Below the pieces are notes generated by a model that saw nothing but the letters and a program-made list of their open reading frames with translations, had not been told where the DNA came from and searched no databases. Shown here piece by piece: positions 52,178 through 63,153 of a stretch of DNA of 64,000 bases; position 1 is the first letter of the stretch, and each line of letters opens with the position of its first letter. The DNA is from Ensifer adhaerens (GTDB lineage Bacteria > Pseudomonadota > Alphaproteobacteria > Rhizobiales > Rhizobiaceae): contig NZ_LGAP01000029.1 of the NCBI RefSeq assembly GCF_001270265.1, positions 1 to 64,000 on the forward strand, read 5' to 3'. Both the position numbers and the translations under genes were made by a program.

Positions 52178-53509
52178 ATGCCCGGTCCCATTCTCGATGC
52201 CGTCGAAACCGATCAGATCCTGCCCGCGAAAGCCGATGTCGTCATCGTCGGCGGCGGCATCATCGGTGTCAGCACCGCGTTGTTTCTCGCAGAACGCGGT
52301 ATTGATGTCGTGCTCTGCGAAAAGGGCGTGCCCGGAGCCGAACAGTCGAGCCGCAACTGGGGTTGGGTGCGTGTCATGGGGCGTGACGAGCGCGAGATCC
52401 CACTGGCAATCGAGGCGCTGAAGATCTGGGACACGCTCGATGCCCGTATCGGCGGCGAGACCGGCTTCCGCCGCAGCGGTATCCTCTACATCTCGGAAAA
52501 CAACAACGATATCGCCAACCGGGACGCGTGGCTGGCCATGGCGAGACCCTATGGTGTCGACAGCCGGCAAATCGGACCCGACGAAGCCGGGGCGCTGATG
52601 GCAGGCGCCGGCATCCGCTACAAGGGAGCGTTGCACACGCCAAACGACGGCAGGGCCGAACCGCAAAAGGCGGTACCGGCCATCGTTGCCGGAGCCAGGC
52701 GCGCTGGCGCACGTATTTTATCGGGTTGCGCTGTGCGCGGCATCGAGAAGAAAGCGGGGCGCATCAGCGCCGTGATCACCGAGAAGGGCCGGATCGAAAC
52801 GTCGAGCGTGGTCGTGGCCGGCGGTGCCTGGTCGCGCCTCTTCCTCAAGGGGCTCGGCATCCGGCTGCCGCAACTGAAAGTGCGCAACACCGTGCTGAGG
52901 ACCAGTGCGGTGGCGGGCGGCCCCGAGGGGGCGGGCGCAACCGGCACCTACGCCTATCGCAAGCGCCTCGACGGCGGCTACACGATTGCCGATGGCGGCG
53001 CCAACCTGCATCCGGTGGTGCCGGACAGCTTCGCCTTCTTCCGCGATTTCCAGCCGGCGCGGAAGGCCGAGGGTGACTCTGTTCAGGTCGGCCTCAGCGC
53101 CCAGAGCTGGCGCGAACTCTTCGAGATCGGCACTGTCCCGCTCGATCGCAAAGGAGCTTTCGAGCGGCACCGGGTGCTGGATCCGCAGCCCGATCAGCAC
53201 TCGGCATTGCGCGCGCTCGATGAAGCCAGGAAGGCGCTGCCATCCCTTCGCGACGCTCGGGTGCAACAGGTCTGGGCGGGCCTGATCGACGTCACGCCCG
53301 ACGCCGTTCCGGTGATTTCGACGGTCGAAGGCCTGCCCGGGCTGGTGGTGGCAACAGGATTTTCCGGCCATGGCTTCGGTATCGGTCCGGGTGCAGGGCA
53401 TCTGGTCGCCGACCTCGTCACCGGTCAAAGGCCGATCGTCGATCCCACCCCTTTTCGCCTGTCTCGCTTCTCTGATGGCACGCCGATCACCATCGCCCCG
53501 CCGGTTTGA
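52178..53509 (+). CDS. FAD-dependent amino-acid-oxidase-like (DAO) oxidoreductase
   Basis: A 443-residue flavoprotein. The dinucleotide-binding motif DVVIVGGGIIGVSTALFLAERG is at about residues 20-41, a second FAD contact is SSVVVAGGAWSRLFL, and the C-terminal GHGFGIGPGAGHLVADLV closes the FAD site. It belongs to the glycine/D-amino-acid/sarcosine oxidase group and probably oxidises an amine or amino acid. No partner subunit is adjacent, so the substrate is unknown. Confidence 0.87.
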   Translation: MPGPILDAVETDQILPAKADVVIVGGGIIGVSTALFLAERGIDVVLCEKGVPGAEQSSRNWGWVRVMGRDEREIPLAIEALKIWDTLDARIGGETGFRRSGILYISENNNDIANRDAWLAMARPYGVDSRQIGPDEAGALMAGAGIRYKGALHTPNDGRAEPQKAVPAIVAGARRAGARILSGCAVRGIEKKAGRISAVITEKGRIETSSVVVAGGAWSRLFLKGLGIRLPQLKVRNTVLRTSAVAGGPEGAGATGTYAYRKRLDGGYTIADGGANLHPVVPDSFAFFRDFQPARKAEGDSVQVGLSAQSWRELFEIGTVPLDRKGAFERHRVLDPQPDQHSALRALDEARKALPSLRDARVQQVWAGLIDVTPDAVPVISTVEGLPGLVVATGFSGHGFGIGPGAGHLVADLVTGQRPIVDPTPFRLSRFSDGTPITIAPPV

Positions 53510-55070
<1,561 letters not shown>

Positions 55071-55071
55071 T

Positions 55072-56085
55072 ATGGCCAGAATGACAATGATCGAGGCCGT
55101 GCGCAGCGCCATGGATGTTTCCATGGGGCGCGACGACAATGTCGTCGTCTTCGGCGAGGATGTGGGCTATTTCGGTGGCGTCTTCCGCTGCACGCAAGGG
55201 CTTCAGGCGAAATACGGTAAGACTCGCTGCTTCGACGCACCGATCAGCGAAAGCGGCATCGTCGGCACGGCGATCGGCATGGCGGCCTACGGGCTGAAAC
55301 CCTGCGTCGAGATCCAGTTCGCCGACTACATGTACCCCGCCTATGACCAGATCACCCAGGAAGCCGCCCGCATCCGCTATCGCTCCAACGGCGACTTCAC
55401 CTGCCCGATCGTGTTGCGCATGCCGACCGGTGGCGGCATCTTCGGTGGCCAGACGCACAGCCAGAGCCCGGAAGCACTGTTCACCCATGTCTGCGGCCTC
55501 AAGGTCGTCGTGCCTTCCAACCCCTATGACGCCAAGGGTTTGCTGATCGCCTCGATCGAAGACCCCGATCCGGTGATGTTCCTGGAGCCGAAGCGGCTCT
55601 ACAACGGCCCGTTCGACGGCCATCACGACCGGCCCGTCATTCCCTGGTCGAAGCACGATCTCGGCGAGGTGCCGGAGGGCCATTACACGATCCCGATCGG
55701 CAAGGCGGAAGTGCGCCGCAAGGGTTCGGCCGTCACCGTCGTCGCCTATGGCACCATGGTGCATGTGGCGCTGGCAGCCGCGGAAGAAACCGGCATCGAC
55801 GCCGAGGTGATCGACCTTCGCAGCCTGCTGCCGCTCGATCTCGACGCCATCGTTCAGTCGATCGAAAAGACCGGCCGCTGCGTCGTCGTGCATGAGGCGA
55901 CGCTGACGTCGGGCTTCGGCGGCGAAATCGCCTCCCTCGTCCAGGAGCATTGCTTCTATCATCTCGAAGCCCCGGTCGTGCGCGTCGCCGGCTGGGACAC
56001 GCCCTACCCGCATGCCCAGGAGTGGGATTATTTCCCCGGCCCGGCGCGCGTCGGACGCGCGCTCGTCGAAGTGATGGAGGCCTGA
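55072..56085 (+). CDS. bkdA2: Branched-chain 2-oxoacid dehydrogenase E1 beta
   Basis: A 337-residue transketolase-like subunit forming the alpha2-beta2 E1 with the previous gene. Conserved blocks: VVVFGEDVGYFGGVFR, EIQFADYMYPAYDQI, and ALVVVHEA-type region seen as CVVVHEATLTSGFGGE. The long length and HHDRPVIPW segment match BCKDH beta. It is followed 2 bp later by the E2 gene. Confidence 0.94.
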   Translation: MARMTMIEAVRSAMDVSMGRDDNVVVFGEDVGYFGGVFRCTQGLQAKYGKTRCFDAPISESGIVGTAIGMAAYGLKPCVEIQFADYMYPAYDQITQEAARIRYRSNGDFTCPIVLRMPTGGGIFGGQTHSQSPEALFTHVCGLKVVVPSNPYDAKGLLIASIEDPDPVMFLEPKRLYNGPFDGHHDRPVIPWSKHDLGEVPEGHYTIPIGKAEVRRKGSAVTVVAYGTMVHVALAAAEETGIDAEVIDLRSLLPLDLDAIVQSIEKTGRCVVVHEATLTSGFGGEIASLVQEHCFYHLEAPVVRVAGWDTPYPHAQEWDYFPGPARVGRALVEVMEA

Positions 56086-56087
56086 GC

Positions 56088-57371
56088 ATGGGCGAATTCG
56101 TAATCAAGATGCCGGATGTCGGCGAAGGCGTGGCCGAGGCCGAACTTGTCGAATGGCATGTGAAACCCGGCGACCCCGTGCGCGAGGACATGATCCTGGC
56201 GGCCGTCATGACCGACAAGGCGACGGTCGAAATCCCCTCGCCGGTCAACGGCACGGTGCTCTGGCTCGGCGCCGAGATCGGTGACACGGTCGCAGTCAAG
56301 GCGCCGCTCGTGCGCATCGAAATCGCAGGCGAAGGCGCCGGGACGCCGGCAGCCGAAGAGAAGCCAACGGCCAAGGTGGAAGAGAAACCGGCGCCGAAAG
56401 CCGAGATCCCGGCCGTAGCGCCGAGCCAACCGGCAAAGGTCGAAGCAAAGACAGCGGAACCGGCCAAAAGCGGGGTGCATGTGGCTCCCGAGCGCCAGGA
56501 GAAGGCATTGGCCTCGCCCGCCGTGCGCTTGCGCGCCCGGGAAAGCGGTGTCGACCTGCGCCAGGTGGCCGGCACAGGGCCTGCCGGGCGCATCACCCAT
56601 GACGACCTCGACCAGTTTCTCGCCCGCGGCGCGCAACCGGCCGTAGTCCCTGCCGGGCTTGTGCGCAAGACCGCGATCGACGAGATCAAGGTGACCGGCC
56701 TTCGCCGCCGCATCGCCGAAAAAATGACGCTGTCGACCTCGCGCATTCCCCACATCACCTATGTGGAGGAGGTCGACATGACCGCGCTGGAAGACCTGCG
56801 CACCATGATGAACCGCGACCGCAAGCCGGATCAGCCGAAGCTGACGATCCTGCCCTATCTCATGCGCGCGCTTGTCAAGGCAATCGCCGATCTGCCGGGC
56901 GTCAACTCCACCTTCGACGACGGCGCCGGCATCATCAGCCGTCACCACGCCGTCCATATCGGCATCGCCACGCAGACGCCGGCGGGCCTGACCGTGCCGG
57001 TCGTCCGCCATGCCGAAGCGCGCGGCATCTGGGATTGCGCCGTCGAGCTCAACCGGTTGGCGGAAGCAGCCCGCACCGGCACCGCAACGCGCGACGAACT
57101 CACCGGCTCGACCATCACCATTTCCTCGCTCGGGGCACTCGGCGGCATCGTCTCGACCCCTGTTATCAATCACCCCGAGGTCGCCATCGTCGGCGTCAAC
57201 AAACTGGCGGTTCGCCCGGTCTGGGACGGTGCGCAATTCGTGCCGCGCAAGATCATGAACCTGTCGTCAAGCTTCGATCATCGCGTCATCGACGGCTGGG
57301 ATGCGGCCACCTTCGTGCAGCGGCTGAAGACACTGCTCGAAACGCCAGCGCTGATTTTCGTGGAGGCATGA
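56088..57371 (+). CDS. bkdB: Lipoamide acyltransferase E2 of the branched-chain complex
   Basis: A 427-residue core subunit. One lipoyl domain (1-80) carries the lipoylated Lys44 in MTDKATVEIP. An Ala/Pro/Lys-rich linker leads to a peripheral-subunit-binding domain (ASPAVRLRARESGVDL...). The catalytic acyltransferase domain ends in FDHRVIDG with His398. The inserted linker and single lipoyl domain are usual for bacterial BCKDH. It follows E1 beta by 2 bp. Confidence 0.94.
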   Translation: MGEFVIKMPDVGEGVAEAELVEWHVKPGDPVREDMILAAVMTDKATVEIPSPVNGTVLWLGAEIGDTVAVKAPLVRIEIAGEGAGTPAAEEKPTAKVEEKPAPKAEIPAVAPSQPAKVEAKTAEPAKSGVHVAPERQEKALASPAVRLRARESGVDLRQVAGTGPAGRITHDDLDQFLARGAQPAVVPAGLVRKTAIDEIKVTGLRRRIAEKMTLSTSRIPHITYVEEVDMTALEDLRTMMNRDRKPDQPKLTILPYLMRALVKAIADLPGVNSTFDDGAGIISRHHAVHIGIATQTPAGLTVPVVRHAEARGIWDCAVELNRLAEAARTGTATRDELTGSTITISSLGALGGIVSTPVINHPEVAIVGVNKLAVRPVWDGAQFVPRKIMNLSSSFDHRVIDGWDAATFVQRLKTLLETPALIFVEA

Positions 57372-57378
57372 GGCGATC

Positions 57379-58773
57379 ATGAAGGAAATCTCCTGCAAGC
57401 TGCTCGTCATCGGCTCCGGCCCCGGCGGTTACATCTGCGCCATCCGCGCCGGCCAGCTCGGCGTCGACACCGTCATCGTCGAGAAGGCGAAGGCCGGCGG
57501 AACCTGCCTCAATGTCGGCTGCATTCCGTCGAAGGCCCTCATCCACGCCGCCGACGAATTCCATAAGCTGCGCGCAGCCGCCTCGGGCCGCAGCCCGCTC
57601 GGCCTGTCGCTTGCCAATCCGACGATCGATCTCGCCCGCACCGTCGCCTGGAAGGACGGCATCGTCGGCCGGCTGAACGGCGGCGTCACCGGCCTCCTGA
57701 AGAAGGCGGGCGTCAAGGCTGTCATCGGCGTCGCCCGTTTCGTCGACGGCAAGACGGTCGATGTCGAGACCGAGACCGGCCTGCAGCGCATTCGCGCCGA
57801 AGCGATCGTCATCGCCACCGGCTCGGCGCCGGTCGAGCTGGCCGACATGCCCTTCGGCGGCTCGATCATTTCATCGACCGAGGCGCTGTCGCTGAAAAGC
57901 GTTCCCGCCAGCGTCGCCGTCATCGGCGGCGGTTATATCGGACTGGAGCTCGGCACCGCCTTTGCCAAGCTCGGCGCCCATGTCACCGTGCTCGAGGCGC
58001 TGACGCGCATCCTGCCGCAATATGACGCCGACCTGTCGAAGCCGATCGCCAAGCGCCTTGGCGAACTCGGCATCGAGGTGTTCACCCAGACGATCGCCAA
58101 AGGGCTCTCCGCCGACGGCAAGAGCCTGCTCGCCGAGCACAACGGCCGCCCGATCGAGGTGCCGGCCGAGAAGGTTCTGGTCACGGTCGGCCGCCGGCCG
58201 GTGACCGACGGCTTCGGGCTTGAGGAAATCGACCTCGACCGCGCCGGCAAGTTCATCCGCATCGACGACCAGTGCCGCACCTCGATGCGCGGCATCTATG
58301 CGATCGGCGACGTGACCGGCGAGCCGATGCTGGCGCACCGCGCGATGGCGCAAGGGGAGATGGTCGCGGAGATCGTCGCCGGCAATAAGCGCGCCTGGGA
58401 CAAGCGCTGCATTCCCGCCGTCTGCTTCACCGACCCGGAAATCGTAACCGCCGGGCTATCGCCGGACGAAGCCCGTGCCAGCGGCATCGAGATCAAGATC
58501 GGCCAGTTTCCGTTCCAGGCCAATGGCCGCGCCATGACGACGCTGTCGGAGGACGGCTTCGTGCGCGTCGTCGCGCGCGCCGACAACCATCTGGTCCTCG
58601 GCATCCAGGCCGTCGGCCACGGAGTGTCGGAGCTTTCGGCCAGCTTCGGCCTTGCGATCGAGATGGGCGCGCGCCTGGAAGACATTGCCGGCACGATCCA
58701 CGCCCATCCGACGCAGTCGGAAGCGTTCCAGGAAGCAGCCCTCAAGGGCTTGGGTCACGCGCTGCATATTTAG
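57379..58773 (+). CDS. lpdV: Dihydrolipoyl dehydrogenase (E3)
   Basis: A 464-residue FAD disulphide oxidoreductase reoxidising lipoamide and passing electrons to NAD. FAD motif VIGSGPGGYICAIRAGQLG, redox pair Cys43 and Cys48 in GGTCLNVGCIPSK, NAD motif VIGGGYIGLELG and C-terminal HAHPTQSEAFQEAA with the catalytic His. It is the last bkd gene, 7 bp after E2, and probably specific to this complex. RIME-like repeats follow. Confidence 0.94.
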   Translation: MKEISCKLLVIGSGPGGYICAIRAGQLGVDTVIVEKAKAGGTCLNVGCIPSKALIHAADEFHKLRAAASGRSPLGLSLANPTIDLARTVAWKDGIVGRLNGGVTGLLKKAGVKAVIGVARFVDGKTVDVETETGLQRIRAEAIVIATGSAPVELADMPFGGSIISSTEALSLKSVPASVAVIGGGYIGLELGTAFAKLGAHVTVLEALTRILPQYDADLSKPIAKRLGELGIEVFTQTIAKGLSADGKSLLAEHNGRPIEVPAEKVLVTVGRRPVTDGFGLEEIDLDRAGKFIRIDDQCRTSMRGIYAIGDVTGEPMLAHRAMAQGEMVAEIVAGNKRAWDKRCIPAVCFTDPEIVTAGLSPDEARASGIEIKIGQFPFQANGRAMTTLSEDGFVRVVARADNHLVLGIQAVGHGVSELSASFGLAIEMGARLEDIAGTIHAHPTQSEAFQEAALKGLGHALHI

Positions 58774-58809
58774 CGACGCCTGATCCCACGGCATTTGCTG
58801 GCGAGAAAA

Positions 58810-58995
58810 GCCCCTCACCCGGCCTCCCGGCCACCTTCTCCCCGCATGCGGGGAGAAGGAAACCCGCGGCACCCGCTCATCTGCGCTGCAACCGCTTTAG
58901 ATTCCCGCCGTTCGCCAACAGTAGCCATCGAGAGCAGCGTGCGTTTGCCACGTCCCCTCTCCCCGCGAGCGGGGAGAGGGCTAGGGTGAGGGGCA
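58810..58995. repeat. Composite RIME-like element
   Basis: The left half (58810-58860) begins CCCCTCACCCGGCC and contains CTTCTCCCCGC-AT-GCGGGGAGAAGG. The right half (58952-58995) reads CCCCTCTCCCCGC-GA-GCGGGGAGAGGG and GGTGAGGGGC. The plan and spacing match the element at 8402-8591. It lies between the converging ends of the E3 and thiolase genes; no gene is seen in the 290-bp gap. Confidence 0.8.
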
Positions 58996-59063
58996 TCTTC
59001 GCCAAGGTTCGATAAGTTACCCCCCGACCAATCGCCGCATTGCAGCAACCTAGCCGTCCCTCG

Positions 59064-60245
59064 TTACTGCAACAGCTCCAGCCCGACGGCCGTCGCCTCG
59101 CCGCCGCCGATGCAGAGCGAGGCGATGCCGCGTTTGACGCCCTCGGCGCGCATCGCATGCAGAAGCGTCACGATGATCCGGGCGCCGGAGGCGCCGATTG
59201 GATGGCCCAGCGCGCAGGCGCCGCCGTGGATGTTGACGATGTCGTCGGAAAGGCCGAGGTCACGGACAGCGGCCATGGCGACGACGGCGAAGGCTTCGTT
59301 GATCTCATAGAGGCCGACGCTGTTCTTCTCCCAATCGAGCTTGGCCAGCAGCTTCTCGATGGCGCCGATCGGTGCGGTGGTGAACCAGGCCGGCTCCTGG
59401 GCATGGCCGGCATGGCCGGCAACGATCGCGAGTGGCGTCAGCCCGCGCTTCTCCGCCTCGCTTGCGCGCATCAGGATGAGCGCCGCCGCACCGTCGGAGA
59501 TCGAGGAGGAGTTGGCGGCCGTCACGCTGCCGTTCTCGCGGAAGGCCGGCCTCAGCTTCGGGATTTTTGCCGGGTCCGCCTTTCCAGGCTGCTCGTCGCG
59601 ATCGAGCGTCACCGTCTGCCGCTTGCCGGCGCCGTTGATGGCAACCGTCTCCTCAGCAAACGCGCCATCCTGCAATGCCTTCACAGCGCGGTCCAGCGAG
59701 CGCAGGGCAAAAGCATCCTGATCGTCGCGGGAGAATTGATAATGCTCGGCGGTGTCTTCGGCATAGGTGCCCATCAGCCGACCGGAATAGGCATCCTCAA
59801 GGCCGTCGAGGAACATGTGATCCTTGACTTCGCCATGGCCGAGGCGAAAGCCGCCGCGCGCCTTGGGCAGCAGGTAGGGCGCATTGGTCATGGATTCCAT
59901 GCCGCCGACCGCAAGCGCCGTGGCGCCGCCGGAAAGCAAGGTATCGTGGCCGAGCATCAGCGCCTTCATGCCCGAGCCGCAGACCTTCGAAATCGTGGTC
60001 GAGGGCGTTTCCATGCCGAGGCCGGCGCCGAGTGCCGCCTGGCGTGCCGGGTTCTGGCCGACGCCCGCGGGCAGCACATTGCCCATCAGCACTTCGTCGA
60101 CCGCATCGAGGCCGGCGCGCTCCAGCGCCGCCTTCAGCGCAATGGCGCCGATCTCGGGCGCTGTCAAATCCTTGAGGCCGCCTTGAAAGGCGCCCATCGG
60201 TGTGCGTGCCGCCGAAACGATGACGACCGGGTCAAGCTTGTCCAT
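59064..60245 (-). CDS. Acetyl-CoA C-acetyltransferase (thiolase)
   Basis: A 393-residue thiolase. Nucleophilic Cys89 lies in SKVCGSGMKA; the late GGACALGHPIGASGAR holds the catalytic His and CIGGGEA the second Cys. Length fits biosynthetic/degradative type II thiolases. Next to the branched-chain operon it could finish leucine or isoleucine breakdown, although it is on the opposite strand. The start at 60245 is set by AGGAGGAAGAC. Confidence 0.92.
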   Translation of the reverse strand: MDKLDPVVIVSAARTPMGAFQGGLKDLTAPEIGAIALKAALERAGLDAVDEVLMGNVLPAGVGQNPARQAALGAGLGMETPSTTISKVCGSGMKALMLGHDTLLSGGATALAVGGMESMTNAPYLLPKARGGFRLGHGEVKDHMFLDGLEDAYSGRLMGTYAEDTAEHYQFSRDDQDAFALRSLDRAVKALQDGAFAEETVAINGAGKRQTVTLDRDEQPGKADPAKIPKLRPAFRENGSVTAANSSSISDGAAALILMRASEAEKRGLTPLAIVAGHAGHAQEPAWFTTAPIGAIEKLLAKLDWEKNSVGLYEINEAFAVVAMAAVRDLGLSDDIVNIHGGACALGHPIGASGARIIVTLLHAMRAEGVKRGIASLCIGGGEATAVGLELLQ

Positions 60246-60353
60246 GTCTTCCTCCTGCACCGCCTCTCTCGCGGTTGGAAGCGACTATAGCGCAGCGATT
60301 GTGCAGTGCAACGCGACTTGTTGGCGCCGGTGATCAACGTTGGTTGCGGCGCT

Positions 60354-60381
60354 CCATCGCCGGGACGAAGCCCGGCAATGG
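60354..60381 (-). terminator. Hairpin after purU
   Basis: CCAT-C-GCCGGG pairs with CCCGGC-A-ATGG over a 6-base loop, 23 bp past the purU stop. There is no U tract, so termination is only possible, not shown. Confidence 0.4.
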
Positions 60382-60404
60382 CAGGTCAAGCTGACGGCCG
60401 ACAA

Positions 60405-61289
60405 TCAGCCCATGCGCTCGGAAGCGTAGCTGCCGGGGCTCGCCGGGAAGACGACGACGCGGTTGCCGTTGATGAAGCAGCGATGGTGGATATGGGCGTG
60501 AACGGCACGCGCCAGCACCTGGCTTTCGACGTCGCGGCCGATCGAAACGTAATCCTCGGCGCTCTGGGCATGGGTGATGCGGGCGATGTCCTGCTCGATG
60601 ATCGGACCTTCGTCGAGATCCTCGGTGACGTAGTGCGCGGTTGCGCCGATCAGCTTCACGCCGCGCTCATAGGCTTGCTTGTAGGGGTTGGCGCCCTTGA
60701 ACGATGGCAGGAAGGAGTGGTGGATGTTGATGATCCGGCCGGACATCTTCTTGCAGAGCTGGTCGGAGAGAACCTGCATGTAGCGGGCGAGCACGACCAG
60801 ATCGGCATCCGTCTGCTCGACGATCTCCAACATGCGCGCTTCGGCCTGCGGCTTGTTCTCCTTGGTCACCTTGATGTGGTGGAAGGGGATGTCGTGGTTG
60901 ACGACCACCTTCTGGTAATCGAAGTGGTTGGAGATGACGCCGACGATATCGATCGGCAGGGCGCCGATCTTCCAGCGGTAGAGCAGGTCGTTGAGGCAGT
61001 GGCCGAAACGCGACACCATCAGCACCACCTTCATGCGCTCTTCGCTGTCGCGGATCTCGCAGGTCATGTCGAAGCGCTTGACGACAGGCGCAAAGCCTTC
61101 CTTCAGTTCCTCCAGCTTTGCGCCTTCCTGGCTGATGAAGGTCAGGCGCATGAAGAACAGGCCGGTCTGCAGGTCGTCGAACTGCGAACTGTCGGTGATG
61201 TAACAGCCTTTTTCGGCGAGATAGCCGGTAATGGCAGCAACGATGCCGCGGGTGGACTTGCAGGTGACGGTCAGCACATAGCTTTTCAT
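60405..61289 (-). CDS. purU: Formyltetrahydrofolate deformylase
   Basis: A 294-residue enzyme hydrolysing 10-formyltetrahydrofolate to formate and tetrahydrofolate, supplying one-carbon balance. An N-terminal ACT domain (VLTVTCKSTRGIVAAITGYLAEKG) precedes the formyltransferase fold with VGVISNH, INIHHSFLPSFKG and ATAHYVTEDLDEGPIIEQD. The catalytic Asn, His and Asp sit in these stretches. It is a single minus-strand gene. Confidence 0.95.
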   Translation of the reverse strand: MKSYVLTVTCKSTRGIVAAITGYLAEKGCYITDSSQFDDLQTGLFFMRLTFISQEGAKLEELKEGFAPVVKRFDMTCEIRDSEERMKVVLMVSRFGHCLNDLLYRWKIGALPIDIVGVISNHFDYQKVVVNHDIPFHHIKVTKENKPQAEARMLEIVEQTDADLVVLARYMQVLSDQLCKKMSGRIINIHHSFLPSFKGANPYKQAYERGVKLIGATAHYVTEDLDEGPIIEQDIARITHAQSAEDYVSIGRDVESQVLARAVHAHIHHRCFINGNRVVVFPASPGSYASERMG

Positions 61290-61452
61290 CGGTATCTGTC
61301 TCTCGCTCCAGAGGTTTTCCGGCCCCCCTTATACGGCCAGTCACCGTGAAAACTAGCGCGGCCTTCGATCGCCCGTCGATCCATTCGCGACATCGGCTGG
61401 ACTTAACCGGCCAGACCATGCCGACGCCGGTTCGGAAAAATGGGCGGTGCGC

Positions 61453-62091
61453 CTAGCGCGGCGTCCGGTCGGGATGCGCGCGGGCAAAGGCGTCGATCTC
61501 CGCGCAGCGCTGGTCGATGGCGACAAGTCTCGGGCAGGCGGAAAGATCGACGTCCCAGCGGCGGGCATTGTAGACCTGCGGCACCAGGCAGAAATCGGCC
61601 ATGCCGGGGCTGTCGCCGTGGCAGAAGCGGCCGGTTGACGGGTGGTCGAGCAGGCGCTCGAAGGCTGCCAACCCCTCGCCGATGAACTTGCGCATCCAGT
61701 CGCGGCGCGCGGCCTCGCCGTCTGCAGCGTTGGCCATCACGAAGGACACGACGCCGAGATTGCAGACGGGGTGAATGTCCATGGCGATGGCATAGGACAG
61801 CGCGCGCACGCGCTGCCGTCCAATCGCATCATCAGGCAGGAACCCCGCCTTTTCCCGCGTTTCCGCCAGATATTCGATGATGGCGAGCGATTGCGTGAAC
61901 CGCTCGCCATCGATGTCGAGAACGGGCAGAAGCCCCTGCGGATTGCGATCCAGATGCTCGGCCTGGCGATGGGCCTTGGCAAGCAAGTCCACCGGCACCG
62001 AGCGATAGGCCTCGCCGAGGCTGTTCAGCGCAATACGGACACGGTAGCTCGCCGACGACCGCCAATAGTCAAAAAGTACGGTCTCGTTCAC
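61453..62091 (-). CDS. maiA: Maleylacetoacetate isomerase
   Basis: A 212-residue zeta-class glutathione transferase that isomerises maleylacetoacetate to fumarylacetoacetate in tyrosine breakdown. The active-site motif is SSASYRVRIALN near the N-terminus; DFCLVPQVYNARRWDVD is typical of the C-terminal domain. GTG at 62091 is preferred because AGGGAG lies seven bases before it; an ATG five codons upstream would place that site inside the gene. It follows the FAA hydrolase gene by 33 bp. Confidence 0.9.
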   Translation of the reverse strand: MNETVLFDYWRSSASYRVRIALNSLGEAYRSVPVDLLAKAHRQAEHLDRNPQGLLPVLDIDGERFTQSLAIIEYLAETREKAGFLPDDAIGRQRVRALSYAIAMDIHPVCNLGVVSFVMANAADGEAARRDWMRKFIGEGLAAFERLLDHPSTGRFCHGDSPGMADFCLVPQVYNARRWDVDLSACPRLVAIDQRCAEIDAFARAHPDRTPR

Positions 62092-62124
62092 GCCCTGCTC
62101 CCTCATCCCGCTTGCGCCTCAAGC

Positions 62125-63141
62125 TTAGGCCTTTTCGTAAGGCCCGACCGACTGCTCGATCGCGCCGAAGATCGAATGGCCCGCCTTGTCCTTCATCTCG
62201 ATACGCACGATGTCGCCGAAGCGCAGGAAGTGCGTCTTGGGCGCGCCGCCGACGATCGTCTCGATCATGCGCAGCTCGGCAATGCAGGAATAGCCGGCGC
62301 CACCTTCGGAGACCGGCTTTCCGGGGCCGCCGTCGAGCTTGTTGGAGACGGTGCCCGAGCCGATGATCGTGCCAGCTGCAAGCGGCCTCGTCTTGGCCGC
62401 ATGCGCGATCAGCTGGCCGAAATCGAAGGTCATGTCGACGCCGGCATCGGCGCGGCCGAAAGGCTTGCCGTTGAGATCGACATGCAGCGGCAGATGCAGC
62501 TTGCCGCCATCCCATGCGTCGCCCAATTCGTCCGGCGTGACGGCGACCGGCGAGAAGGCCGATGACGGCTTCGACTGGTAGAAGCCGAACCCCTTGGCGA
62601 GCTCGGCCGGGATGAGACCACGCAGCGACACGTCGTTGACAAGCATCACCAGGCGGATGGCGGCACGTGCCTCCTCGATCGAAGCGCCCATCGCCACGTC
62701 GTCAACGACGACGGCGATTTCGCCCTCCATATCGACGCCCCAGCTTTCGTCCGCCATCAAAATCGGATCGCGCGGCGCAATGAAGCTGTCGGAGCCGCCC
62801 TGATAGATCAGTGGATCGGTCCAGAAGCTTGCCGGCATCTCGGCGTTGCGGGCCTTTCGCACCAGCTCGACGTGATTGACGTAGGCAGAACCGTCCGCCC
62901 ATTGATAGGCGCGCGGCAGCGGCGAAAGCGCGTCGTGTTCGTGGAAGCGGATCGTCGGCTGCGCCCCGGTCTCGATGCCTTCGGCAACACGCTCAAGCCG
63001 CGGGCCGGCATGGGCCCAGTCGTCGAGTGCGGCCTGCAGCGTCCGGGCAATGTGCCCTACCTCCGAGCAGCGGGTGAGATCGCGGGAGACGACCGCGAGT
63101 TTTCCGTCACGCGAGCCATCCTTGAGTGTCGCCAGTTTCAT
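62125..63141 (-). CDS. Fumarylacetoacetate hydrolase family protein
   Basis: A 338-residue FAH-family enzyme. Metal ligands are in MEGEIAVVVDD and MLVNDVSLRGLIP; GSGTVSNKLDGG and SFGEGGAGYSC-like ends are present as VSEGGAGYSCIAE. It is shorter than eukaryotic FAH but, next to maiA, is the expected fumarylacetoacetase that splits the substrate into fumarate and acetoacetate. It is followed by maiA on the same strand. Confidence 0.9.
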   Translation of the reverse strand: MKLATLKDGSRDGKLAVVSRDLTRCSEVGHIARTLQAALDDWAHAGPRLERVAEGIETGAQPTIRFHEHDALSPLPRAYQWADGSAYVNHVELVRKARNAEMPASFWTDPLIYQGGSDSFIAPRDPILMADESWGVDMEGEIAVVVDDVAMGASIEEARAAIRLVMLVNDVSLRGLIPAELAKGFGFYQSKPSSAFSPVAVTPDELGDAWDGGKLHLPLHVDLNGKPFGRADAGVDMTFDFGQLIAHAAKTRPLAAGTIIGSGTVSNKLDGGPGKPVSEGGAGYSCIAELRMIETIVGGAPKTHFLRFGDIVRIEMKDKAGHSIFGAIEQSVGPYEKA

Positions 63142-63153
63142 GCAATCCTCCCT

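Noticed and set aside
59040-60290. 416-codon plus-strand frame opposite the thiolase gene
   Set aside because: Shadow frame; the minus strand encodes a full thiolase with active-site motifs.
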